The translations under genes and the position numbers were made by a program. A stretch of 64,000 nt of DNA from Rhizodiscina lignyota (lineage: Eukaryota; Ascomycota; Dothideomycetes; Aulographales; Rhizodiscinaceae). Location of the stretch: NCBI GenBank assembly GCA_010015805.1, contig ML978136.1:186001-250000 (forward strand), written 5' to 3'. Positions 32,520-43,294 of this stretch are shown here, one piece after another; within the stretch, counting starts at the first letter, position 1; each line of letters begins with the position of its first letter. The notes below the pieces were generated by a model. The model was not told the origin of the DNA. It ran no database searches and saw only the letters and a list, made by a program, of their open reading frames with translations.

Positions 32520-33105
32520 ATGTCCGACGACTGGGACACCGTCACCAAGATTGGTAGCAAGGTCCGCACCGGTGGCGGCAATACATCGAAGGAGAAGGTC
32601 ATCCGTGGCGAGTCAGCGCTGAATGCTGCTCGCCGAAGTGGAGCAGACGTGGCAACGGAGAAGAAGTATGGCGGAACAAACAGCGTGAGTTCACTCTGGC
32701 CTTCTTCTTCTTCTTCTTCTTCCTGCTAGGACCATTCAATACTAGCGAAATCCTGATGAACCTCAACTTACACGCTTTCCATCACAGCGCGGCGGCACGG
32801 AAGGCCAGCACCTCACAAAAGTCGATCGCTCTGACGACATCGTCAAGCCAAAGACCATAGGCACAGCCGTCGGCGATGCGATCAAGAAGGCTCGTGCGGA
32901 TGCAAAGAACGACAAGGGCAACCCGATGACGCAGAAAGACCTCGCTACCAAGATCAACCAAACACCCACCATCGTGGCAGACTTTGAGCGTGGCTCGGCG
33001 CCACCCAACGAGAAGATCTTGATCGATATGGAGAAGGTGCTCAAGGTTCATCTGAGGGGCAAGAACATTGGCGAGCCAAAGGTGTTTGGGAAGAAGAAGG
33101 CTTAA
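32520..33105 (+). CDS. mbf1: Multiprotein bridging factor 1 (transcriptional coactivator)
   Basis: Two exons (32520-32684 and 32788-33105; intron 103 nt) give 160 residues. The N-terminal MBF1 region has [19 protein letters not shown] and EKKYGGTNS. The C-terminal helix-turn-helix (about residues 75-150) has [33 protein letters not shown] and LEKVL-like [14 protein letters not shown]1 bridges TBP and bZIP activators such as Gcn4 and also acts at ribosomes to limit frameshifting after collisions. The intron contains a CTT microsatellite. Confidence 0.96.
32700..32723 (+). repeat. CTT microsatellite in the MBF1 intron
   Basis: About seven CTT units directly after the exon 1 donor region, inside the 103-nt intron, which makes this intron longer than most in the window. 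Confidence 0.8.
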
Positions 33106-35457
33106 GCGGCGGGAGGCCGCGGAGGATCGAGTTTGGTAGAACGGTTCAGGCTTTAAAAGGCGAATTGAATTGACTGGAGCTACTATAGTGGCTGTCAGAT
33201 TGACGACAATAACTATGGATGATTTAAAGCGCACAGCGACATGAAAATCAATCGAGATTTGTGGGTTCATTCCTGCTTTCGTCATCTTGTTCCACCCATG
33301 ATATGCACAGGTGAACGACATCTTCTAGCTATGCTATCGAAGCACGAAATACCAGTCACAATGTCGTGGCTACGAACATGTGAATCTCATCTCGTTCACT
33401 GACATTGCGAAGCTGTACTGGGCCGACTCCCATCTAACAGAAGCATGCGACCAGCTAATAGATGTCTCTCCCCACTACAAGTCACCATTGGATATAACAA
33501 ATTCTGTAGTCCTTTAGAGAGTCAATTGATGCTTAGAGGCTTAGAGGCACAACAGAATATGAAAGCAGCTAACATGCGAATAACAGAAACGGCGAAATCA
33601 GGCAAAGGAAACATTCTATTAATTCCAATACAAAGAACTACAGTGACCCACGAAACAACGAGAAAGACTCCAGAAACAAGAACAGGAAAATTGCAGAAAA
33701 TAGTGTGAATCAACAATCTCCCAACGCCAAACGGCGTACGCGTTTGCAATGCCCAAAGTCTGTTATTGCCGGGCTGCTTGTTTGGCATGATTGACTTACC
33801 TCAGATGCCAAATCCTATCACAGTGTATGAGTGTATCGATACTTTGGGATCCGAACCCCTCAGCCTCGCTGTTACAGTCTGCCCGATACGTTTCCACTCA
33901 TATGTTTCTTTCTTCTGCGCTTCATCAGTTAATGTTACAGTTCAGCAGCCTGCTTGAGGAATTGTTTCGTGAGCATATCAGTACTTCTTGAGCGTTTTGC
34001 GTTCTGGATCTTATCTGGGTTCTACTATGCCTTTGACTTGCTGAGCTTCTTCGGCACTTTAAGAAAGCAGCTGGAGAATGACCCTGAGTCATTCGCAGTG
34101 GTAACGTCATATGTTGAGCAGGCAGCTAAGTACTTGACCACTCGATGAGGTCTTCACTTAACCCTATCTTCCAGACTTGTGTGCCATTTGAATGCTCCTT
34201 CGAGCTCCAGCTGCATGACAGGTATCCATGATAAAGAGGACGTGCAAGTCGCACATTTGAAGGATGGTTTTGAAAAGGATCCTTGGGGAGAAGCCTTGCG
34301 CAACGCCTCCACTGGCGTCCTCCGGTGGTCCAGAGAAAGTCCTCACGGCCGTAACCGCCATGTCCAAGGTAATAGAGAATGAACAGATCATCTTCGCACT
34401 TACCATGGATAGAAGCCATCTTACAAAAGTGGTCGAAAAACCAGTTTGAAGTTAATCTGCAGATTATTTCAAGACAGTTTAGCTAGAATAGAGAAAAAGG
34501 ATATCGGCGATTACTTCGTACTCTCGCAAGCACAGGGTTGCCTCGATATCTCAGCTCTCCGTGCTCGCGTGCCTTGCCTCAGTTTGAGACAGCTAATTAG
34601 TCAGTGGTTACACTGAAATTGAAGGTGCTCATCTTTTGAGAGTGAAAACGAGACAAATGTCGAGGTTCAACAACAATGGCGTTAGAATACGTTGAAGAGG
34701 ACGTCGGAACGCCGACAATCGCCCCCTATATGATATTGTAAGCCAAAGCCAATCATAATTGCCAGCGCGCGCCCAGTTTGGAGCTTCGGGTCAGGAACGT
34801 TATTTCTCCAGCTTCCGGCCTTAGGTTCGGCGAGTTTCTGCAATCAGACCAACATTGTGGGCGAGGGATATGCGGACACATCGTCTCTTACGATGGCCAG
34901 AGTCATCCCGTACATACCACGAATCATACGTCTTGGGGATCGTTTCCGCCGTCGCCGGAGATCCACTACGTGTCGAAGCGTTTGGGAAAAGAGGCCTGCA
35001 GCTCGAGTATCACCTTCCATGATTTCAGCGTGTCACCTTATCCTCTCTGGTGTCTAATGCACATGCGGGGATCGGCGCGTTTCTTCCCTGTCTCGGAGTC
35101 TCGGTACCTTCACTGGTTGCATGATGCGAACATGAGAGCTTTACCCCTCGAGGCTAATGGCGAATGCTGTCTTCCTTAGTCCCCGGCGCCTCTCGCATCT
35201 ACCAGAGCATACAAACTCGTTCTAGAGCCAAAAGGCCCACTTGACAACGCGACAAGCGCCGCGGACCGCGTGGGCGCTCGCGGCAGTTTGACCATGGACC
35301 GTGGCGGCGGGTACCCGGGAGGTTGGGAGAAATACGAAACCAGTTGCGTTAGTTAGGCATGCTATTGATGTAATCCCGTTCTTTTCCTTTTCCTCTTGCA
35401 ACAGAAAACCTCTCTTTCGAGTCAGGTATCTTATCTTGCAGTATTTCTTCGTTGAAA
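33106..35457. other. Gene-poor region containing a caspase-like relic
   Basis: About 2.35 kb. The only recognisable coding matter is the frameshifted caspase-like remnant on the minus strand at 34025-34483. The flanks (33.1-34.0 and 34.5-35.4 kb) hold short unsupported frames. The last part is presumably the O-methyltransferase promoter. Confidence 0.55.
34025..34483 (-). pseudogene. Remnant of a caspase-like (peptidase C14) gene
   Basis: Reading the minus strand, three successive frames carry the parts of one caspase fold in the right order. Frame one (about 34483-34320) reads LEIIC...EDDLFILYYLGHGGYG and includes the catalytic His region. Frame two (about 34330-34164) reads HVLFIMDTCHAAGA, the catalytic Cys region. 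Frame three (about 34129-34025) reads YLAACSTYDVTTANDSGSF, the strand that follows in metacaspase-like domains, before a stop. At least two frame changes separate these blocks, and no GT-AG introns fit all of them. The start of frame one follows a pyrimidine tract ending in TAG, so an ancestral acceptor may lie near 34484. I see no intact N-terminal exon. Most likely a decayed gene. Confidence 0.75.
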
Positions 35458-36929
35458 ATGGGGTCAATACCGGAAGAGATGGAAGTAGCCGTCTCCCTTG
35501 AGACAATTGCAAAGCAGATACAAGACCTGACAAAGAATGTCTCTACATATCTACAAAACAATGGCCATCCACAGCCGTCATTATCAGTCAATGGGCCGGC
35601 CGACTTCCCTCGGGATTCTCCAGAGGTCGCCGAAGCTCGGGGCAAACTGATAGAGCAAACACAGCTTCTACGAGACCTTCTTATGGGTCCGAGTGACTAC
35701 ATCCGGCACATTACAAACTCAGTGAGCCTTTGTTTTCTCGATATTCAGTATGTCAAACAAAAGTCTCGCTGATAACCTGCATAGTATGTAGACGTAGCCT
35801 GTATCCACTGGATAACGCACTTCAACATCGCGAAGCATGTGCCTCTTGACCAACCCATCTCCTATGCCGACCTTGCAAGTGCCGCAAATGTCCCACTCTC
35901 TCAACTCCGCCAGGTACTCCGCTATGCCAGTACCATCCATCTGTTCACCGAGCCCACTCCGGGCCACGTTGCACACACGTCCGTGTCACGGCTTCTGCGC
36001 GATTCGCCGCCAGTGATCGACTACGTCGGCCACTGCGTCGAGTTCAGTGCCACCATTGTTGCCAAGATGGTAGAGGCCACAGAGAAGTTCCAAGGCAGCC
36101 AGGAGCCGAATGAGACGGCCTTCAACCTTGCGTTCGACACGCCACTGCCGATGTTTGGATGGATGGGACAGCATCCGGAGGTAGCTCAACGGTTCAAGCG
36201 GCTCATGGTCGGCATGACGAAGAGCGAGAAGTATAGTCCGCGGTATTTGGGAGAGTGCTATGATTGGTCGGCGCTGGAGAGTGGGAAGGTCGTTGATGTG
36301 GGTGCCGTCCGCTCTCAATATGTGAAGTGATAATACAGCACCCTTTGCTAACTTGCAGGACAATTTAGATCGGCGGTTCTTCCGGCCACTGCAGTATTGT
36401 GATCGCCAAGCAGGCACCGAAACTCAAGCTCATCGTGCAGGATCTCCCCCATGTCGTCGCTGCGAACAAGGACTCCTTACCAGAGGAACTTCGGCAGCAA
36501 ATCTCCTTCATGCCGCATGACTTCTTCGCGCCGCAACCAGTAGAAGACGCAGATGTGTACCTCTTTAGCCAAATCTTCCACGACTGGAGTGACAAGTACT
36601 GCGTCAAGATCCTGCAGAATGTCATCCCAGTGATGAAAAAAGGCGCCAAGATCGTAATACGAGATCAGGTCGTTCCTCCTCCTGGAAGTCTTGAAAAATG
36701 GGTGGAGAAGGAGATGCGCATGGTCGACATCTTTATGATGACAAACTTCAACGCCAAAGAGCGCGAGCTGAGCGACTGGGAGAAGCTATTTGCAGAAGCA
36801 GATCCAAGGCTGAGAATCGCTAAAATGGTGAAGCCGCCGACAAGCGTGTTCACAATTATGGAGATCGAGTTGCGGGAGGATGGGAATAGCGCTGCATTGG
36901 CGACGAACGGCGTAAATGGTTCACATTAG
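35458..36929 (+). CDS. SAM-dependent O-methyltransferase (Methyltransf_2 type)
   Basis: Three exons (35458-35721, 35785-36297, 36369-36929; introns 63 and 71 nt) give 445 residues. An N-terminal helical segment (about 1-90) and a winged-helix dimerisation domain (PISYADLASAANVPLSQL) are followed by a Rossmann methyltransferase domain. The SAM loop VVDIGGSSGH is reconstituted by splicing exon 2 to exon 3. DLPHVVA, MPHDFFAPQP and the catalytic-His segment IFHDWSD are present. Fungal enzymes of this form methylate phenolic polyketides or other secondary metabolites. No polyketide synthase or other cluster gene is visible nearby, so the substrate is unknown. Confidence 0.93.
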
Positions 36930-37053
36930 CCTGCTGGAGCGTGCGAGATGCATATGTGCTTGCAAAGGGACGCGATGATTAGACTCACTTTCAGCGCTCA
37001 ATGCATAGCTATCGGCTATGGCGGATGCTGTCATATTTAACATCTATCACATA

Positions 37054-39252
37054 TCATAATTCTACTTGTTCCGCGTCTCTACCCTTCATGACCTTGCGCA
37101 GTCTCCATTCCATCATCCATTCCTTCACAAACTGCCTCTCCTTCCTCTGGGTATCTGAGATTGGCTTAGGCGGTAAATCTGGCTTCGTTTCGTTGGGGAA
37201 GAGGCCGTTTTCATCCCCTATGAGTGAGCAAGTTAGCGTATCATTCTAAGGGTGCAATGATTTCGATTGTTAGAAAATCGAATGTACAGCAAGCGGGAAA
37301 AAGAGCGAAAGTTAAACTGCCGCTGGATAACAAATATGCGGCGCAGAAGGTACTTGGCGCGTGGCGGTTGCCGTGAGATCAAGGTGTGTCCTCTGCTCTT
37401 GTGCCACTGTTCCGCGAAATTTGATTTCTTCTGAGTGAAATAATCTTCCGCTCTTGCGAGACCCTTGGCCCAGTGTCGATTCGAGCTTCAAGGAAGTGCC
37501 TTCCACGGGTGGTCGTTGATACCCCGTAGGCGCGTCTACACATGGCGGAGTGAAAATGAAAATTCTACTCACAGTGATGCACTGCACCCTCCATTTCAAT
37601 AAAAGGTTCTTCGAAAGAGCTGTTCCGCTTCGGCGCCACTTCCGCGTGCGGCGTAGCCTCTCTCCACGGATCCGCCTGGCCATCAATGAACGCAAGTCGT
37701 GGATAGCTGATGCCGAATCCACCGTACTTGTTGATCGTATCAACGTTAGATGTACGATTGATTCCGAACGCCGCCTCGCAAATATATGAGAAATACGGAA
37801 TGTCAAGAGTTCGTGAAATAATCGGTTGCCCGTCTTCTGGGTAGCCGGAGCCCGTTAGTAGATACCCCCATTCATCGCAATACTGGTAAGCCCAGCTACG
37901 CCACACCCATTGCGACAAGTCGTCTTGGGAGTAGAATGTCGCGTTAAGGTTGCTGAAACAACTGTCCTGCGAATCTGTGCAGCCATCGACCGAATTCGTT
38001 TTGATATATCCGATGTAATTGAGCATCCGATTGACCAACGTGGAATTAGATCCGTAGTCATCAAATCCCCCGACAGATAAGATATTCTGGACAGTTTGCG
38101 CGAGACTTGAGCTTGTGTTTGGATAGATGAGGGAGTCCGATGTCACGTTTCCGCAATACTGGTCAAAACTTGGATTGTTAACAGCAGGGTCCCAGTTACG
38201 ACTTTGCCATCCCATCACTCCACTCGATAAAAGGTACGCGAAGTCTTGATTGTGCGTGAGATTTTGAAGTCCGAAAGCAGATTTCAGTTCCGCTATGGCG
38301 CTTGATCTGTCTCCTAAGAGGATGTTGTCAATGGTGCTAATAAACGTCTGCGTCGTCTTGATGCAATCTTGCGGTCCGTGTTCAATGATAGGAACGTAGT
38401 ATTCCCAGTAGTCGTAGATGGCTTCAGTCACGCCAGAGGATGATATCGCGCCGTAGAACACATCAGGGTACTGCGTTCGTAGAAAGGCAACGAAAGCTCC
38501 AGCATAGCTACCTCCGTATGCTATCCAAGCGGCGTCAGGGGCGTTCAACGTGCAGTTTTCCAGCCCCGGAAATTTGACGTTCTTTGCAAAATACGCGACA
38601 TCCGCCAATGCTTGCTCGGTTGTCAAAAATCGCAGGTTTTCCGTGCTCAAGTCCTCCGTCGGGAGGCTTGTCCCATAGTATCGATGTTCCAGAACCACTC
38701 CTAATCCATGTGTCGCTTTTGCCAATTGATATAGAATTCCCTTCTGCAGGAAAGGTAGCCGATCGTCGCCACCAGTCTCACCTCCTTCCAGCACGATCAC
38801 TGGACCTCCTGTTCTGTAGTGTGTAGCGTCGAACCAGTATCTTAGGTTAAACGTCTCGGAGGTATGTGATGCATAGCGGCTTTCGTTGTGGAAGTGGTCG
38901 ATTGGCACGGACAAGTTGTAGGCTGGGTATAAAAGCGAAGGATCGGTATCGTCGCGCTGTGCTACGCCCAAACGGCGAGTCTGGTCATCCGCAACCTGCG
39001 CATATGTTAGAGATTGCATCTCAGTAATATTGCTAAGCATTTAGTCCGCTGCCAAGTTACGAATTCATATGTTAACCCATGCAGATTAATGTCGGCGCGG
39101 TGGGATTTCGACATTGCAAATGCAGCCGTTACGAAGCAATCAACAGGTGTTGTACTAACCTTTCTCCTGAGCTCGTGGATTGACCTATGCGCCGTGAGTG
39201 CAACAGCAGTATTGAGAAGCCATAAAAAGATGGCCACGCTACGAAATGGCAT
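37054..39252 (-). CDS. Secreted serine peptidase, family S28
   Basis: Three exons (39252-39160, 38995-37573, 37217-37054; introns 164 and 355 nt) give 559 residues. Exon 1 encodes a signal peptide (RSVAIFLWLLNTAVALTA). The S28 fold follows: a substrate-proximal GGPVIVLEGGETGG, the LEHRYYG strand, and the nucleophile motif GGSYAGAFVAF with Ser at about residue 194. The catalytic Asp is in DGQADPWREATPH. The catalytic His lies at the end of exon 2 (GAVHH), and the joining codon starts the final exon at WDENGLFP. Family members cleave after proline (prolyl carboxypeptidase or dipeptidyl-peptidase type) and are secreted or vacuolar. Many NxS/T sites suggest glycosylation. Reading through the last intron would end the protein soon after the His. 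Confidence 0.92.
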
Positions 39253-39997
39253 ATTGGAAGCTTCTGGTGAGCAAGCTACAAGTAGTGTGAGAGAGAAGGA
39301 CTTGTATGTAACTACTTGGCCTGCTATGAGGTACCCGGTTTGTGATACCGTTGGATGTGGAACCACAGTCCTACACACGACACGATCGCATGGCTGTTAG
39401 AACTCCGAACGAATCATTCCGGGAGAAAAGAGATCGGGAGAAAATGCGCTGCCGAAGGTTTGGAGATATCGGAATCGGGGATGATGAAGCCTGAAGGAGA
39501 GCTAAACGAGCTGCCTGAATCGGAAAGTCCCATGTGCGGAGCTCGATAAAGGTCGAAATGACCGAACAAGTTTTACTCTTCAAGATGAGCGATAGCATTG
39601 CTGAAAGCTTGATTTGATATACTTTGGCTAGTGTTTCTTGAAACCACACAGCTTGAACGAGTATTGTCCGTCTTAACCAAAGAGACTGTGTTTTCATGCC
39701 CGTCGGTATGTTCAAGCTGTGGCATAAAGATTTTATCACTCTCTTCTACTTAAGCGGGGGTATCTCTGGAGGCCCAGTATAATATACATCAGCCAGTTTT
39801 TAACCAGTTTGTGCGGCTTCGACGAACATATTCCATACTGGCTAAAGAGCCTCTACATCGGAGCGCTTCAATGCGTTGAAGCTTCGGCGTAACTTTTCGT
39901 TCACGCTCGCGTGTGCTTCCACATTCGGCTTAGAGTCGATCATATCGCTAAGTGCAAGTGCTATCCGCTCGGACTTCAATTCATTCTCTACCTTATA
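39253..39997. other. Intergenic region
   Basis: About 745 bp upstream of the S28 peptidase. A 122-codon minus-strand frame at 39371-39739 shows no motif and is not supported. Confidence 0.5.
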
Positions 39998-41047
39998 TCA
40001 CTTGCTCCCGTCTACATACACGACATCCAAGTTACAGCGTACCCTCTTGGTGTTGGAAAAGTCGAAACGCACCTTTTTATGGACCCTGTTAAGGTCAAAG
40101 CGCACCCTTCGACAACCTTTGACTCCCTCCGCAGAGCCTTCGTTGTCGGAATCAGTCTTCGATGATTCCATAGCACCGCCGTCTTCAATGGATCCGATCC
40201 AGTCGCGCGAGCCTTTCACCTTGGATATCTCCGATATCCTCTTCATAGGCTTCGCGGGAAACCAGTCCTCATCCTCCCCAGTAAAAAAGACTACGTCGGC
40301 ATTCACAAGAGCATGCCACAGCTTCTGGGCCCCGTGCCTTCGTACAGACGCAAAGGATTTACCAAACACCTTGCAACGAACAATATCTCGCCAGTGAGAT
40401 TTGATAATTGATGCCGCATCAGTCCATGGGTATCCTAGCATGGCGTCGTCCTTTACACGGATGCACAACACATACGCGTTGTGATCATAATACCCGTTAC
40501 GAGTAAGAGCTCGCTTGATGCTGAGTGCCTCCGGCGAAGGGTATGGCCAATCGCGTTTGGGCTGTTGGTAGGCTAGGAGTTCGCGGACGACACGTAAAAC
40601 GCGTCCCGATACCTCATCCCATACCCGTGTAATTGGGTGTGTAGTGCCAAAGTGCGTGCTCCACTCGGTCAACTCGGGCGGATACTTCTTGTCAATCAAC
40701 CGGCGCAGGTAGTGGGAACTGAGCGCGTAACGATCTGGTCTAGTTACGCCTGGTTTTGGTATTTCTGTAGCGGTAATCGAGGAGACCCTGGAAGTCTGGA
40801 GTTCTCTGTATCCAGAAAGACTACTCGGCCGCTTCTTTAAGTACTCTATAGGTAAGAGATTGATGTCGTGTGTTTCCCCATTTCCCATCATCTGTGTCCC
40901 CTCAGACTGCTCACTACTTAGCTGGGCCGTTTCCATACTGTCCGTTTCTGAAATGTGCGTTTCGATGCTGGGAATTTCAGCTGTACGCTCGTGAGTTGAG
41001 CTTGGTTCTATGGATGTCGATGAAGTTTCTTTGGTTATCGGATCCAT
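39998..41047 (-). CDS. Unrecognised protein with basic C-terminal repeats
   Basis: Single exon of 349 residues, taking the ATG at 41047 (MDPITKETSS). An ATG-initiated upstream extension of 29 residues is possible but unlike the rest. I do not recognise the family. The first ~100 residues are Ser/Thr/Glu-rich and probably disordered. Residues ~110-290 look globular, with conserved-looking aromatic patches such as YALSSHYLRRLIDKKYP and GYPWTDAASIIKSHWRDI. An acidic, Ser-rich linker leads to a basic tail with three similar short units, RRVRFDLN, KKVRFDFS and KRVRCNLD. Length, codon use and the absence of stops suggest a real gene, perhaps lineage-specific. Confidence 0.7.
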   Translation of the reverse strand: MDPITKETSSTSIEPSSTHERTAEIPSIETHISETDSMETAQLSSEQSEGTQMMGNGETHDINLLPIEYLKKRPSSLSGYRELQTSRVSSITATEIPKPGVTRPDRYALSSHYLRRLIDKKYPPELTEWSTHFGTTHPITRVWDEVSGRVLRVVRELLAYQQPKRDWPYPSPEALSIKRALTRNGYYDHNAYVLCIRVKDDAMLGYPWTDAASIIKSHWRDIVRCKVFGKSFASVRRHGAQKLWHALVNADVVFFTGEDEDWFPAKPMKRISEISKVKGSRDWIGSIEDGGAMESSKTDSDNEGSAEGVKGCRRVRFDLNRVHKKVRFDFSNTKRVRCNLDVVYVDGSK

Positions 41048-43294
41048 CACGAGCAGTTTTGATTCAAGATGATGATGTGCGATGATTGACGCTTGCAGGT
41101 TCAATGGAAGTGCTTTCGAGAAGTGGTAAGACAATTTCAGACAATTTCTCGTTGGAAAAGGTTCTACTGTCGTTCAGGTGTCTCGAGGATACCTTATATA
41201 CTCTGTATGGTTTCAATGGCTAACCCCCTCAACCCCTCAATGCATAATACTTTTAACGGCTTAAAGATCTGTCCAATCATACGGCCCGACCGATAAGAGT
41301 CTCGTCTATTCGGCCACAAGTATTTCGACCATTGGAAATATCCCTGGAAATAGCGGAGATACGACTGAAAGAACTCTCGTATGTCCTCGATACGTCTTTT
41401 CATTTCTTCTGCCCACAATGTGTTGTACAATCACGACTCGATAGTAGGATATTCATCAACACTAACATAACACCAGCATCTTCCATTAATATTCATTCTA
41501 TCAATCTCTTCCTTATACTAACAAATGACTCCCACCAAGCATACCGTTCGACACAACAGTACACCTGTACAAAGAACCGCTCTTCAGCTCCACAAAGAAA
41601 GGTTATCCGCCAAAGGAGTGCGGTCGTATCAAGATCAATGGCATCAGTACCGTCAGCAACATCTAGCCAGAAAATAAATCGCATTAGTCCTTCCTCGAGA
41701 TTGAAACCACGAATCTTTACTACTATATGAATCAGAATACGTAGAGAGCTCCAAGAGTATGCGCGCAGTAGTATTGTGCTTGGCGACTCTCGTATAACGG
41801 CGCGGATGGTGGGCAAACCAGGCCAATTCAAGTTGGTCGTCGGACCCCCGTTAAGAGAAGGGCAAGAACGCTCACTGAAAACGAAGATGGATTACGCCGC
41901 GAAACTGTTGCAGGGCTGGTGGCGCATGGAACCTGTGAACAAATGGGCAAACAAGAGCATACCTCGCAAGGCCCTGGTTATTAGGGAGCTAGGTGCGGGC
42001 ACTGGGAGTGTGGAGGCTTTGTTTTGTTGTTTGCCAGGATTGGTCGAACCTACCCCCCCAAAGGTATGAAGAAGAGCCACAATAGAGGCTGGGGAATATG
42101 GTGTACGATGCGCTCGAATATGCACGAAAGCGAGACAAGACCAATTGGCAACTCTCGACCATTCCCGAGGAGCCGATGGAAGACTCGGAGATGAGCATGG
42201 GAGAGCTGGTGGATGCTCTCGCAGAAGTGAAATGTAGGCTGGACATGTCAGAGCTGCATGATGCGCTTCCATCTACACAGTAGTCGTGCAAAGTCCGAAT
42301 AGAATGCAATTTGGCTTTCGCATCGTAGGACCGGTGAGCAGAGTGTCCATATCCATTATCTTGCAAGGGTTCTCCTGTTACACTGTCAACCCCTGCGAGT
42401 AATGTGCTATTCCTTGGATAATGTGCTGCACCGTTGGTAAAATGCCTTGTGTAGCCATATGATAAAATTTGTTAATTCGCACGCAGTTTCGTCCATAGGA
42501 AACAGCAGCTTCACAGGAGATATGGGTATTTGGATGCTGTCGGTCAGGGAATCCACGTACTAAGCTTCATCCACTTCCGCTCACTTGCACCGGTGCTTAG
42601 AATAGGGAGCTCTCGAACTGAAGATTGATTCTCAAACGAAGCGGGGTCCCAAAGAAGCTCAGCCAACATTCAACCAAATTAAGTTTCTCCTTGGTGTCCC
42701 GCCTAGCTTACAGAGGGTGGGTTAGACAAAGTATTTTATTTTCTCAAGTTCGCGCAAGTCGTATGAGCGGACTCGATGTACCCTCAAATGCATCCTCCAC
42801 GCACATGTGAAGCTACATCTTCGACCCAATCATTTCAACAGTTAAGTGCCTCCGTATACCGTTCGTACCAATGAAAGACCGGGGATCACTTGGTAGCACT
42901 AACCTAGATTTTCGCAAGTTGGCACATGCTAAACAGTCTAATTCCGGTGGCTGTCAAGTACTTGCTTACCTTTCTTGCCGCAGTGAAAGAATTGACGCCG
43001 GGACCAAGAACTACCCATTCCCACATGCATGGGATGTTCAGCGAAGACGCGGCATTGTATATGAATTGCACAGAACGACAGGAGCTGTTGTGGGCTGGCC
43101 AGCATGTGAAACTTCCCCACGCGTACCTCCCTTGATGAGGAGTACATCAACTCTGGCCAGAATAGCTATCCCCAGCTACTTTACAATAATACAGCAAACT
43201 CCGTACATCATCAGGTTTCTCTTCTCACATTACAGTTCAACGAATTGCAGACACAGATACTATTTCGTCTTCCGCTCTTCAATCACTATCTACA
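41048..43294. other. Region between the two unrecognised genes and the F-box-like array
   Basis: Apart from the small gene at 41525-42283 the stretch has no supported gene. The 41048-41524 part is a divergent promoter region. The 42284-43294 part holds short frames on both strands and the leader of the first F-box-like gene. Confidence 0.45.
41525..42283 (+). CDS. Unrecognised small protein, multi-exon model
   Basis: Exon 1 is 41525-41646 (begins MTPTKHTVRHNSTPVQ). An 89-nt intron (donor GTACCG, acceptor ATCAG) joins it in phase to exon 2 at 41736, giving a smooth helix across the junction (WHQIRRELQEYARSS). The remainder is open to 42063 and includes LLQGWWRMEPVNKWANKS. A third open block starts after 42085 and ends with an acidic tail at 42283. 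One splice that keeps frame is 42010-42085 (76 nt), giving 197 residues. A shorter protein ending at 42068 (GTATGA read through) is the alternative. No family recognised. The two basic N-terminal exons look convincing; the 3' structure is uncertain. Confidence 0.45.

Noticed and set aside
33445-33708. Plus-strand frame faintly like the region before a fungal CorA-like membrane segment
   Set aside because: Only a few residues fit and the expected hydrophobic segment is absent on either strand.
35458-39252. Secondary-metabolite cluster around the O-methyltransferase
   Set aside because: No polyketide synthase, peptide synthetase, terpene cyclase, P450 or cluster regulator is present nearby; the neighbouring S28 peptidase is not a typical partner.
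42064-42085. 22-nt GT-AG segment in the small gene at 41525
   Set aside because: It would restore a continuous frame but is far below the minimum size of a spliceosomal intron.
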